Source: Mytilus californianus
Lineage: Eukaryota; Mollusca; Bivalvia; Mytilida; Mytilidae
Direction of reading: 5' to 3'
NCBI RefSeq assembly: GCF_021869535.1
Contig: NW_026262723.1
Location: 85,376,324-85,440,323 of the forward strand
DNA length: 64,000 nucleotides
Below the pieces are notes generated by a model. The model made no database searches and was not told where the DNA came from. It worked only from the letters and a program-made list of their open reading frames with translations. The position numbers were made by a program, and so were the translations under genes. Position 1 is the first letter of the stretch. Each line of letters begins with the position of its first letter. Of the stretch, positions 23,750 to 33,235 are shown piece by piece.

Positions 23750-25270
23750 ATGGGGTTTTATTCTTGAATTCTTGGGGTTCTTTAATATGCTGAATCTAAC
23801 CGTGTATTAAGTTTTTGGATTTTGGGCCCCGTTTTTAAATTGGTCCACATTGAGGTCCAAAGGGTCCAAAATTTAACTTTGTTTGATTTCATCAAAAATT
23901 GAATTATTGGGGTTCTTTGATATGCCGAATCTAACCGTGTATTTAGATTCTTAATTTTTGGTTCCGTTTTCAAATTGGTCTACATTAAGGTCAAAAGGGT
24001 CCAAAATTAAACTTAGTTTGATTTTAACAAAAATTGAATTTTTAGGGTTCTTTGATATGCTGAATCTAAACATGTATTTAGATTTTTGATTATGGGCCCA
24101 GTTTTCAAGTTGGTCCAAATCGGGGTCCAAAATTAATCTTTGTTTGATTTCAACAAAAATTGAATATATGGGGTTCTTTGATAGGCTGAATCTAACCATG
24201 TATTTAGATTTTTGATTTTTGGGCCCCGTTATCAACTTTGTCCACATTGAGGTCAAAAGGGTCCAAAATTAAACTTTGTTTGATTTCATCAAAAATGGAA
24301 TTCTTGGGGTTCTTTGATATGCTGAATCTAACCATGTATTTAGATTTTTTATTTGTGGACCCGCTATCAAATTGGTTCATATTGAGGTCAAAAGGGTCCA
24401 GAATTAAACTTTGTTTGATTTCATTAAATAAATTGAATTATTGGGGTTCTTTGATATGCCAAATCTAACCGTGTATTTAGATTTTTAATTTTGGGTCCCG
24501 TTTTTAAATTGGTCTACATTAAGGTCCAAAGGGTCCAAAATTTAACTTAGTTTGATTTTAACAAAAATTGAATTCTTGGGGTTCTTTGATATGCTGAATC
24601 TAAACATGTGTTTAGATTTTTGATTATGGGCCCAGTTTTCAAGTTGGTCCAAGTTGGGGTCCAAAATTAAACTTTGTTTGATTTCAACAAAAATTGAATA
24701 TATGGGGTTCTTTGATATGCTGAATCTAAACATGTATTTAGATTTTAGATTTTTGGCCCAGTTTTCAAGTTGGTCCAAATTGGGGTCCAAAATTAAACTT
24801 TGTTTGATTTCAACAAAAATTGAATATATGGGGTTCTTTGATATGCTGAATCTTACCATGTATGTAGATTTTTTATTTGTGGGCCCGCTATCAAATTGGT
24901 TCATATTGAGGTCAAAAGGGTCCAAAATTAAACTTTGTTTGATTTCATCAAAAATTGAATTATTGAGGTTCTTTGATATTCCAAATCTAACCGTGTTTTT
25001 AGATATTTAATTTTGGGTCCCGTTTTTTAAATTGGTCTACATTAAGGTCCAAAGGGTCCAAAATTAAACTTAGTTTGATTTTAACAAAAATTGAATTCTT
25101 GGGGTACTTTGATATGCTGAATCTAAACATGTGTTTAGATTTTTGATTATGGGACCAGTTTTCAAGTTTGTCCAAGTTGGGGTCCAAAATTAAACTTTGT
25201 TTGATTTCAACAAAAATTGAATATATGGGGTTCTTTGATATGCTGAATCTAACCATGTATTTTGATTTTG
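23750..25270. repeat. tandem array of mixed 126- and ~136-bp units
   Basis: The landmark TTTGATTT occurs at 23882, 24017, 24143, 24279, 24414, 24551, 24677, 24803, 24938, 25074 and 25200. Spacings are either 126 or 135-137. The longer units carry an extra AAGG(G)TCCA segment. Open frames on both strands here are repeat artefacts. The array is absent from elements B and C. Confidence 0.9.
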
Positions 25271-25477
25271 GACATTGGACCATAATAGGTAAATTAAAAA
25301 AATTGAAGTTCTTAGACCACATTCTTTCTGTGTCAGAAACCTATGCTGTGTCAAATATTTAATCACAATCCAAATTCAGAGCTGTATCAAGCTTAAATGT
25401 TGTGTCCATACTTGCCCCAACTGTTCAGGGTTCGACCTCTGCGGTCGTATCAAGCTGCGCCCAGCGAAGCATTTTAT

Positions 25478-25805
25478 TAATGATCTTGTGAAACATTTTT
25501 CGATCGGATGTTCTAGCATCAATCAATTTTTGGCATTCACATATCCTCCGTTTAGCAACTTCCAATCTACATTCTTTTCTTAAAGCATGTGTTGTCTGTT
25601 TTTTATTTTTCAAATATAAGTTATCGGTCTCTTTCGGTCTACCATTAATTTTCCATTTATAAAACGCAATCTTCTTGTTTTTGAGAGCGTCTTTAATTTC
25701 TTCATTCATAACTTGCAGTTTTGGTCTTTTTTCTGCCAATTTTTCTAGTTGGGACCAGAGCTTGAGTAGACTGAGTAATGATTTCATTAAGTTGAGTAAA
25801 TGCAT
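25478..25805 (-). pseudogene. LINE ORF2 linker between endonuclease and reverse transcriptase
   Basis: A basic helical segment (LQVMNEEIKDALKNKKIAFY ... RRICECQKLIDARTSDRKMF) ending FHKIINK at the insertion point of element A. It lies in a different frame from the endonuclease it follows, with overlap at 25702-25805, so an indel separates them. Confidence 0.7.
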
Positions 25806-26693
25806 TAGTTATGTCTTCAACAGTTTTTATTTCTGAGTTCATATTTGAGAGTTTGTAATTGATGTTGTTTTCATATTTTTCCTTTTCTATTTTATCCCAT
25901 TTAACCTTAGTTTTGAAGATGCCATTGATTGATTTTTGCTGCTTTAAATAATGACGGTGTTGAAGGACCATTTTAATTGGATAATGGTCTGAGACATTGG
26001 CACCTATGTCTAGTTTCTTGATTTCAAGAACAGAATGTTTATATGTATTCTGGTATAAAAAGTAATCAATGGCAGTGGTATCATGGCCATTGGAGTGTAT
26101 AAATGTGCTGCCAGTATATTTCGTTTCTAAAGAATGGTCTTCCATAAATTCATTGATACAGGCCTTTCTTTGTGAAGATGGACCATTTATAATATCTTCA
26201 TTAAGATCACCACCTATAATAATTTGATGAGTAAGTTTGTAGATGCAGACTATTTCATGTAGAAGAGCTATACAGTCTTGAAATTCATTTATATGGTCAG
26301 AAGTACCTTTACAAGGCAAATTAACAGAAAGGATGATGAGATAAGGTTCACCACATATTTCAATTCCTTGTATCCTCTCATTTCCTATGGTTAAAGGTGT
26401 TATAAGAGTGTCTAAATCTTTTTTCCATAAAATAGCAGTGCCACCATAGCCCCTAGGCATTTGAATAGGGGGAATTGGGTCCATTGTATCAACAGCTTTG
26501 CCAACTCCAGTAAAATTATCATTGATTTCATTTAGTAAAGGTAATTGACTATCAAATAACCAATGTTCTTGTAAAAGAAAAATGTCGACATCACTTTCTG
26601 TTTCTTTAAAAAAAGGACCACAGGTTAAGACATTTTTACAGTTAAAATTTAAAATATTCAGAGTCTCATATGTACATGTATTTACATCTCTCT
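25702..26693 (-). pseudogene. LINE AP-like endonuclease domain
   Basis: The endonuclease/exonuclease/phosphatase fold is recognisable from its blocks: LNILNFNCKNV, then LLQEHWL (catalytic Glu), then IIGGDLNEDI (Asp/Asn pair), then AIDYFLYQN, and the C-terminal SDHYPI with the catalytic Asp-His. The first blocks lie upstream of the first Met (26484) in an open frame, so the domain is taken from ~26693 next to the end of ORF1. In the parent element it nicks target DNA to prime reverse transcription. It terminates in a stop at 25702 after a shifted basic stretch. Confidence 0.8.
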
Positions 26694-26699
26694 CACTAT

Positions 26700-27380
26700 T
26701 TACAAGTTCAGTTCTTTGTATCTGCTGGGGTTGAGGCTGGCCTGGTGTAAAAAATGAGTTTGTTGAGTAGTTGGGTGATAATATAGTGGTTGTCCAATGA
26801 TAGGAAGAGAATGGTCAAAATTTTGAGTTTGAGATAGGTTTGTACAATTTCCACTATTCTGAGAACTTCTGTTCACTTTCTCTAAGTTGTAATTTAACTT
26901 TGGCAGCTGGCTATTGTCACAATACTTTATTTGCTGAGTATTCACAGGTTTTGAGTTTATTGTAGACGTGTGAATATTTGTGGGTTGAATTTCAATAAGA
27001 TTGTCTGTGCAGATGTTTTGGGCATACTCTGTATTTTGGTATGACGAAGAGTCTTCATTGTATCCTTGGTGCCAATTTTGGTAATAGTTATATTCAGGTT
27101 GAGTATCTCTATATTGTCCTGAATAGCCATTGTTGTAATTCCAATAATTATCAGAGTAGTTCAGTCTTTCATGGTTGTACTGATGATGTGTACTAGTTTC
27201 AATATTGTGTTCTGAATGATCACTGTCTGATTCTAATTTGTTCAATTCTTTATCAATTTTACTAAGTACAAATTTTGTGACCCTTTTTCTCATGCCAATA
27301 ATCAGTTCATCTTCCTCGTCTTTGTTTTTAGATTGATAATTTGTTGGAATAGAGTTGTTTACCAGAGAATGTATAGGTAT
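26700..27380 (-). pseudogene. LINE ORF1, C-terminal Tyr/Asn/Gln-rich part
   Basis: Follows the coiled-coil segment in another frame (frame change near 27360-27385). It begins around AQQIPIHSLVNN, continues KNKDEEDELIIGMRKRVTKF, then a low-complexity region rich in Tyr, Asn, Gln and Ser, and ends KELNL-stop at 26700. The endonuclease reads in an overlapping frame immediately after. Function is unknown; such regions in ORF1 proteins are usually disordered. Confidence 0.6.
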
Positions 27381-28044
27381 TTGCTGAGCTCTATTCTGGT
27401 CTGTAAAGTTTTGATTGTATTTTCAAGCTCAATGTTTCTTATTTCAGCTTTATGTAATCCATCCATTATCTTTGTTTTTTGTTTCATATCTTCGTTGAGC
27501 ATTGCTTCCTTAATTTTCAATTGCTCCTCTTTCTTTTTCAATTTTTGTTCTAGAGTTCGTAATTCTTTCATCTTACTTGATGTTTGAGTTTCATTTTGAA
27601 TGTTAGCATGGTTAGGATTTGATTGTATATCTAAATTGGCTGTGTTTTCGGAAGAGCCTACTGAAAATGTTAATATATTTGGTGCAGGAGCACAATTGTT
27701 GATGTCTAAATTATGAAGATTATGAGATGTTAGTTTCACTTCAGTTTGATGAAAAATTTTTGAGTTTGTGACAGTATCTTGTTCTTCAAGGCCAATACAT
27801 GAGAAACATTGGTCAGTTGTTTTGTCTAAACAATGTGTATGGAATGTCATATCACAGTTGACACATTTATTTTCTATTTTATCCAGAATATCATTGCACC
27901 CATTACATTGTATTTCTTCTAGTAATAGAGTTTTTGCTAAAGTAGAAGTTCCTGATGAGAGTAAGTTTTTATTTCTGATAATTTCTGAGCTATTGGGTAA
28001 AGTTATACACCTGGATGGCGATTTAACTGACAAGTTGGAACAAT
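27359..28044 (-). pseudogene. LINE ORF1, middle part with Cys/His cluster and coiled coil
   Basis: Reads on from the interrupted Cys-rich domain (K-N-C-S-N-L after excision of element B). A zinc-binding-like cluster follows: CNGCNDILDKIENKCVNC, D-M-T-F-H-T-H-C and, eight residues later, C-F-S-C. Then comes a charged heptad-like stretch (MKELRTLEQKLKKKEEQLKI and beyond) that is a confident coiled coil by eye. A PHD-like treble clef is the likely fold. The apparent first residues M-R-S-Y belong to element B. Confidence 0.7.
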
Positions 28045-28050
28045 TTTTAT

Positions 28051-29963
28051 ACGACCGCAAAAAAATTTTTGTGGTCGTATATTGGTATGACGTTGGCGTC
28101 GTCGTCGTCGTCGTCGCCCGGCGTCGTCGTCCGAATACACATTAGTTTTCGCACTCTAACTTTAGTTTAAGTGAATGGATCTCAATGAAATTTTACCATA
28201 AGGTTCAATACCACAAAAGGAAGGTGGGGATTGATTTTGGGGGTTATGGTACTAACAGTTAAGGAATTAGGGGCCAAAAAGGGGCCAAAAATAAGCATTT
28301 TTGTAACTTCCAGACATAACTTGTGTGTAAGTATATGGATCTCTCTGACATTGTACCACAAGGTTCCATATCACAAAGGGAATGCTGGGATTGATTTTGG
28401 GGGTAATTGCCTCCAAATTTTAGGAATTAGGGGCCAAAAAGGGGCAAAAAACAAGCATTTTTCTAGTTTCATGACAATAACTTGTGTGTTAGTGTATGGA
28501 TCTCTCTGACATTGTATCACAAGATTCCATATCACAAAGGGAATACTGGGATTGATTTTTGGGGGTAATTTCCTCCAAATTTGGGGAATTAGGGGCCAAA
28601 AAGGGGCAAAAAACAAGCATTTTTCTAGTTTCCAGACAATAACTTGTGTTCAAGTGAATGGATCTCTCTAAAATTGTACTGCAAGGTACCATACCACAAA
28701 GGGAAAGCTGGGATTGAGTGTGGGGGCGATGAATCATAAGGGGGTTCAAAAAATTTGGGGGGGGGGATTTTTTTTTCCTTTTTTTTCTTTAAAATTTTCC
28801 ATTTTAAATTGGTTATTTCTGATTTATATATAAAAGCAAATAATAATGATATGGTTTGAATAGCATACATGTGAACCTCCCGACAGGAGTACAATAATCC
28901 TGTTTTCAGGAGTCTCCTCCCGACCTCCGGTTGAAGAGGAAAATTATAATCCCGTGTATGAAATTTTTCATGATGAATGAAAAATTTCTGCCCAACATAT
29001 TATCTCAGGCATCTGGTGTAACTCACATTACCTGAAGTTATATTTTACCTGTAAATCAATTAACATGCATAATTATATGGCTTCACTTGTCAGCTTGGGT
29101 GTCAAACATACTGGTAATCAACGATTTTTTACCTCAGGCTAACTGCCGTTGTGTAACAAAAACTGTGTATTTATTGGGTTACTTCCCTTGATTTATCCTG
29201 TTTTAAGTTACTTTCCTTTTAATAATGAAAATTTTTAAAAGAATATAAATAAAATATAAATTGAACAAATAATCATAAAAGGATGGTAAATAAATGATTT
29301 TAAATGTCTTAGGACAAATAAAAAAATAATAATTTGAAAATTATTTGAGGATTCTATACTTCCTTTCAAGGCTTAAATTGAAATTTATATAATAACTATG
29401 ACCCTTGTTAGAATGATTTTCTGAGTATGCAAACAAAAGCTATTTGCAGATAGTTAAACAAATGTTCTGGTTGCAATAAATGTTTTATAGAATATGAAGT
29501 AAAAAATTTAAAGAACATACTGAAAAAAAAAAAATGTTAGATTGAACATGTAAAATATAAAGATGGAGAAACTTTATAAGTACAAGGGTACTATAAACAT
29601 AATAAATTGGATGGAAAGTTGAAGAAAACACACTTTAAAAGACCATTTTTACAGCACACGGTTACATTTACGACAAAATTTATGTCGATTAAAAACCTCC
29701 TGATCTGAGTCCTAATCTCCTGACCAAAATTTCCCAATCTCCTGATCTGAGTTTCACAGTCCATCACATATATGAATAGGTAAATTAAAAAATTATAAGT
29801 TCTTAGACCACTTTCATTCTGTGTCAGAAACCTATGCTGTGTCAAATATTTAATTACAATCCAAATTCAGTGCTGTATCAAGCTTGAATGTTGTGTCCAT
29901 ACTTGCCCCAACTGTTCAGGGTTTGACCTCTGCGGTCGTATCAAGCTGTGCCCCAGCGGAGCA
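28051..29963. mobile_element. element B of the ACGACC family, nested in LINE ORF1
   Basis: Starts ACGACCGCAAAAAAATTTTT and ends GCGGTCGTATC...CGGAGCA. TTTTAT flanks it at 28045-28050 and 29964-29969. Removing the element and one hexamer gives in-frame C-N-K-N-C-S-N-L. It shares the left array of ~161-bp units (landmark AAGCATTTTT at 28293, 28453 and 28615) and the right ~200 bp with element A. Its middle (28860-29760) is different sequence without arrays and without a recognisable gene. Confidence 0.85.
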
Positions 29964-29969
29964 TTTTAT

Positions 29970-30699
29970 TACAGATGTAGTTTTGTTCATCTTTTTCAAT
30001 TGTTTATATATCTTTTTCAGAGAGTTTGTCACATGAGTAGTGCACCCAATGGCCAGATTGGCATAGTACAGCTCTAGATTTGCAAGTTCTATTACATTTG
30101 TGACATTTTTCAACAGCATTATGGAGGTTAGATATGGCTGATGTTGGTTCTAAAGATGATTTTGAATTATCAATGGACTCTAATGCTGTCTCTAATTTGG
30201 AGGCTAAATTTTTGTTCAAAAGTTCAACATTCACTTTTGCTCCTTGAATTGTTGTGTTTGACATAATCTTATGTATATGATTCACATCATTGTTTATGAA
30301 ATATTGTGTATTTCTCCTGTTTATCAATAATGAGCATTTTGTGAGATATGCATTAATGGTATAAATGAACGGGTCTGTATCTTTTGTCTTTATATGGAAA
30401 GTATATTGTACTTTGTTGCTCTGTCTATCAGTAGCAATTGTTTTGGTAAATTCATGCAGATTGGATTCCCTGTAGAATTTTTCACAGGCATGGATAAAGA
30501 GTTCAAAGGAAACAGCATCTAACTTAGCCGTCACACCACCCCTTGTATTTTCATATTCAATTTCTGATCTTTTAGTATACTCTAGTTTTTTCTTTAATGA
30601 TTTTTCAATATTTAATGTGTAGTTATTCTCATATTCATTTGGACATGAAATTTTACTGTCACTTTTGGTTTTTCTCAAAGATTTTCTTACTAGATCCAT
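29970..30699 (-). pseudogene. LINE ORF1, N-terminal part with PHD-like finger
   Basis: Met at 30699 opens a chain with a globular-looking N-terminal half and then CHKCNRTCKSRAVLCQSGHW-VHYSC, the pattern of the PHD-like finger described in CR1-type ORF1 proteins. An in-frame TAA at 30004-30006, just after SEKDI, breaks it. Reading through gives ...EQNYICNK up to the element B insertion, with the last zinc ligands on the other side of the insertion. Likely role in the parent element is nucleic-acid or chromatin contact; this is inferred. Confidence 0.7.
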
Positions 30700-30868
30700 T
30701 ATTGTTGGTTGTTACGTTGTATACCCAGGTTTATATTACCAATGAACCCTGTATGGTAGGACTGTTGCAACACAGATAACTAGACACTGTGGAAGGTCCC
30801 ACCCTAGCCTAGCTATACTGTGTCAACGGTACCTGTGGAAGGTCCCACCCTGACCGCTAGCCAACAGC
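30700..30868. other. spacer between LINE ORFs with repeated GGAAGGTCCCACCCT
   Basis: The 15-mer GGAAGGTCCCACCCT occurs twice about 50 bases apart (30790 and 30837) between the SGNH ORF stop and the ORF1 start. A role in re-initiation or internal ribosome entry is conceivable but not shown. Confidence 0.4.
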
Positions 30869-31693
30869 CTACCAACAGTCGGTCTTGGCTTTATGCGCAA
30901 TTTTTCTTAGCCAAACTCGGGCTAGATTGATATCTGGGTGGATCCCGTCTCTATATAGACTGAAATTATCTTGGTCACCTGCTTTCCGGCTTGAGTCTTT
31001 TTTTGAAGTATTTACAGGGTGTAATAAATCAATTGAAAATCCTGGGGTTCTTGTTTCTAAGGTGTTATTTATATATCTGATATGATCATTAATCTGAAGA
31101 ATATGTTTGACAAGAGTGATGTCCTGATCAATAAACTGTTTAACGTCGGGATGTGAGTGACAAGAGTTCCAACCATATATTGAGTAGGGTGGTATTTCAA
31201 AAAAAGTTAATTTACAAGCTGGGTGATTCTTAAGAATTTGAGCAATTTTCTGGAAATTATTTGTCACAGATTGAACAATTTCTTTGGGATCTTGTCTCAG
31301 TTTAATATAGGGATGGTTGTATTCAGTGAGATCGCATGTGCCAACCCATATGTAGAGTGAAATGTTGCCTATTAGTGCTATTTCTGTTTCTAAGTTATCA
31401 GGTAACCACTTCAGTCCTTGTTTTGAGTTACGGCCAGATTTGTCCCACCATCTGATACTGGTTTCGACAGGTAAGCTACACTGTGCTTGTAAATATTTCC
31501 CCTTACTATCTGTGAGAACTACTGGAGTGAGTATTTGTACTCCGTTTGGTGGCTCAAAACTTTTTCTCAAATATTTAAGAAGCTTTTTATCCGTCATTAG
31601 TAATTGGTTACACAGGTATAAGAGTATATATGGAAAGCTGAGGTGCAGATAGCGAGTTAGGTTTAAGGTAAAGTCAAGCGTAAGCACAAACAC
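30869..31693 (-). CDS. SGNH/GDSL-hydrolase-like ORF of the LINE
   Basis: 275 codons including the stop and intact in this copy. The SGNH blocks are visible: VVLTDSKGKY, with the candidate nucleophile Ser63; IWVGTCDLTEY at about 115-125, in the position of the G-x-N-D block but with Cys for Asn at 120; and YRDGIHPD with the Asp249/His252 pair near the C-terminus. The first 32 residues look like non-coding read-through, so Met33 (31597) is the likelier start. Esterase domains are established in ORF1 of CR1-type LINEs. Here the esterase is a separate upstream frame. The catalytic substitution leaves activity uncertain. An alternative is a captured host SGNH protein. Confidence 0.65.
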   Translation of the reverse strand: MFVLTLDFTLNLTRYLHLSFPYILLYLCNQLLMTDKKLLKYLRKSFEPPNGVQILTPVVLTDSKGKYLQAQCSLPVETSIRWWDKSGRNSKQGLKWLPDNLETEIALIGNISLYIWVGTCDLTEYNHPYIKLRQDPKEIVQSVTNNFQKIAQILKNHPACKLTFFEIPPYSIYGWNSCHSHPDVKQFIDQDITLVKHILQINDHIRYINNTLETRTPGFSIDLLHPVNTSKKDSSRKAGDQDNFSLYRDGIHPDINLARVWLRKIAHKAKTDCW

Positions 31694-31959
31694 ACACAGA
31701 TAAAAGTATATTTGGTGTCGATAAAATTAAATTACGGCTATATGCAAGTAATAAAATGTTTCTACCGGTAGACGGAAATATCTAAGAACTATCTATATGC
31801 TAAAAGTTCTAATGTAGCTAGGGCCTCACACTGATACAGGATCACAGCTTCGAAGCTTTTGGATATCTTCGCAGTAAAAGTTTCTGGATTTAAGACTTTA
31901 CTATTAAAATGTCAAGTATTATATTTACATTAAGATAAATTATTAAGTAAAATCTTAGA

Positions 31960-31978
31960 GTAGTGTGTGGACTGCAAA
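31960..31978. repeat. right 19-bp inverted repeat flanking the LINE
   Basis: GTAGTGTGTGGACTGCAAA, inverted complement of 20249-20267 with one mismatch. Confidence 0.6.
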
Positions 31979-33168
31979 AACTTCTTTCTCAGCCAAGGGC
32001 CGCCATGTTTTCTCACTTTTTTTTTTTGGCGGGTCACATGTAAAAAGTTAATCTTTCTAAAAATCGGAGAAATACGTTTTTTAAAAGGTAAAATTGATCA
32101 CGCCAGTGTTATTATGCAATGTTATTGATATGTTCCTGTAACAAATAAACGCCAACACCACAAGTAATTCTTCAAATTGGAGCACAATATAAAAAGACGT
32201 CCGTCACCATCAATACCAAAACCACATATCAAAGTATGTTGGTAATACTTTGACTTTAGGGGGTCCGTATGCGCACCGAAGTAGTGGCAAAATATTCAGT
32301 TTGTTGATTGTGGCCATTATCCAGTAGAAGTAGAAATAGAAGTACTTTGACCGGTCTTGCATATTGTCATTCATGGAAGCACTGTAGTGGTTTTCGTGGT
32401 AAACTGTCCATGTTTATAATTTTTTCCTGTGCACCAAAGGCATTGAATTATGACATTTTGATTGGAAAAGGCAGAGGAATTCCCACTAAAAGACAACTAC
32501 ATTAGAAATTAGACCCCCCATTGTTGTAAATTCGATATGGATAATTTCAAAAACAATTTGTATTAAATAGAAAAAGAGTACTTGCCTGAAATTCGTATTT
32601 TCTTCAATCTAAAGAAATCATTGAATGTAGAGAACAACAATTTCGCTGAACAAACATTAACAAAGGTGATGGGCAACTTTTTAATATCTGATTTTATCAC
32701 TGTGTTGATTTTTGACTGCCCCACCATTCTGTTTTAATATTATTCCTCCACTATATTGGCATGATTGGAGAAATGTTGAGTACACAATGTATTTAGTCCA
32801 CTAATATTTCCTATATATGAACTGAAACACCATATAATCGTCCAGGGAAATAGCAATTAATAATTGAGGAAACTTATTTTCTCTTGAAAATTTCATTTTT
32901 CTCCTTTAGAAAATAGATGTTATTTCCCGTCATGCTCACAAGTTAGATCAAAAAGGTCCAGCCTCTATCCACTATTACGCATAGCTTTAAAGGCAGGGGT
33001 AGGAATCAATGGACCAATTTAGGGAATGTCACTGTTTTGGAAGTTCTGCTTGGCCCTGATGACTTCATTAACCAGACACTGAGACTGCACTATAAAATTT
33101 TTGAAGATACAATGAAGAAGTTGAATTTCTGAACTTGTCCATTTATCATGTGTCCCTTTAAGCGTTTT
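31979..33168. other. no gene seen
   Basis: No supported exon. A 65-residue + strand open frame at 32308 has no recognisable features. Confidence 0.4.
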
Positions 33169-33174
33169 TTTTAT

Positions 33175-33235
33175 AAGACCATAAAATTTGGCCAACTGTT
33201 AGAGTTGGTCGTATCAAGCTGCGCCCAGCTGAGCA
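33175..33235. mobile_element. element D, 61-bp miniature of the ACGACC family
   Basis: Left AAGACCATAAAATTTGGCC corresponds to the family start ACGACCGCAAAAATT..GGTC. Right GGTCGTATCAAGCTGCGCCC to GAGCA is the family end. Flanks are TTTTAT (33169-33174) and TATTAT (33236-33241). Both termini are present with the whole interior deleted. Confidence 0.65.

Larger units (their letters stand above)
22594..25471. mobile_element. element A of the ACGACC family, nested in LINE ORF2
   Basis: The left end is ACGACCGCAAAAATTG, followed by a near-palindrome and a GTC-repeat. The right end is TGCGGTCGTATCAAGCTGCG to CGAAGCA. TTTTAT flanks both sides (22588-22593 and 25472-25477). Excising the element plus one hexamer joins LINE codons in frame as I-I-N-K-N-Q-R-G. 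The interior is non-coding: a ~161-bp array, a 35-bp array and a 126/136-bp array. It shares its ends with B, C and D, and its first array with B and C. No transposase was found. Class unassigned. Confidence 0.85.
20249..31978 (-). mobile_element. CR1-like non-LTR retrotransposon, interrupted twice
   Basis: Reading the - strand gives an SGNH-hydrolase-like ORF, a Cys-rich/coiled-coil ORF1, an AP-type endonuclease, a linker, a reverse transcriptase and a C-terminal CCHC knuckle. Esterase and PHD-finger domains in ORF1 are known from CR1-clade LINEs, which supports the assignment. Removing the two nested elements (2878 and 1913 bp) leaves about 6.9 kb, a plausible full length. Several frameshifts and stops show this copy is inactive. 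The limits given are those of a 19-bp inverted repeat; the true ends may differ slightly. No convincing target-site duplication was found outside them. Confidence 0.75.

Noticed and set aside
23951-25322. several 100-127 residue frames with repeated SISKNPIYSIF-type text
   Set aside because: They are produced by the 126/136-bp array, occur on both strands, and show no start or conservation signal.
22594-29963. elements A and B as Helitrons
   Set aside because: One end has a hairpin, but there is no CTRR end, insertion is not between A and T without duplication, and a hexamer flanks both sides. Left unclassified.
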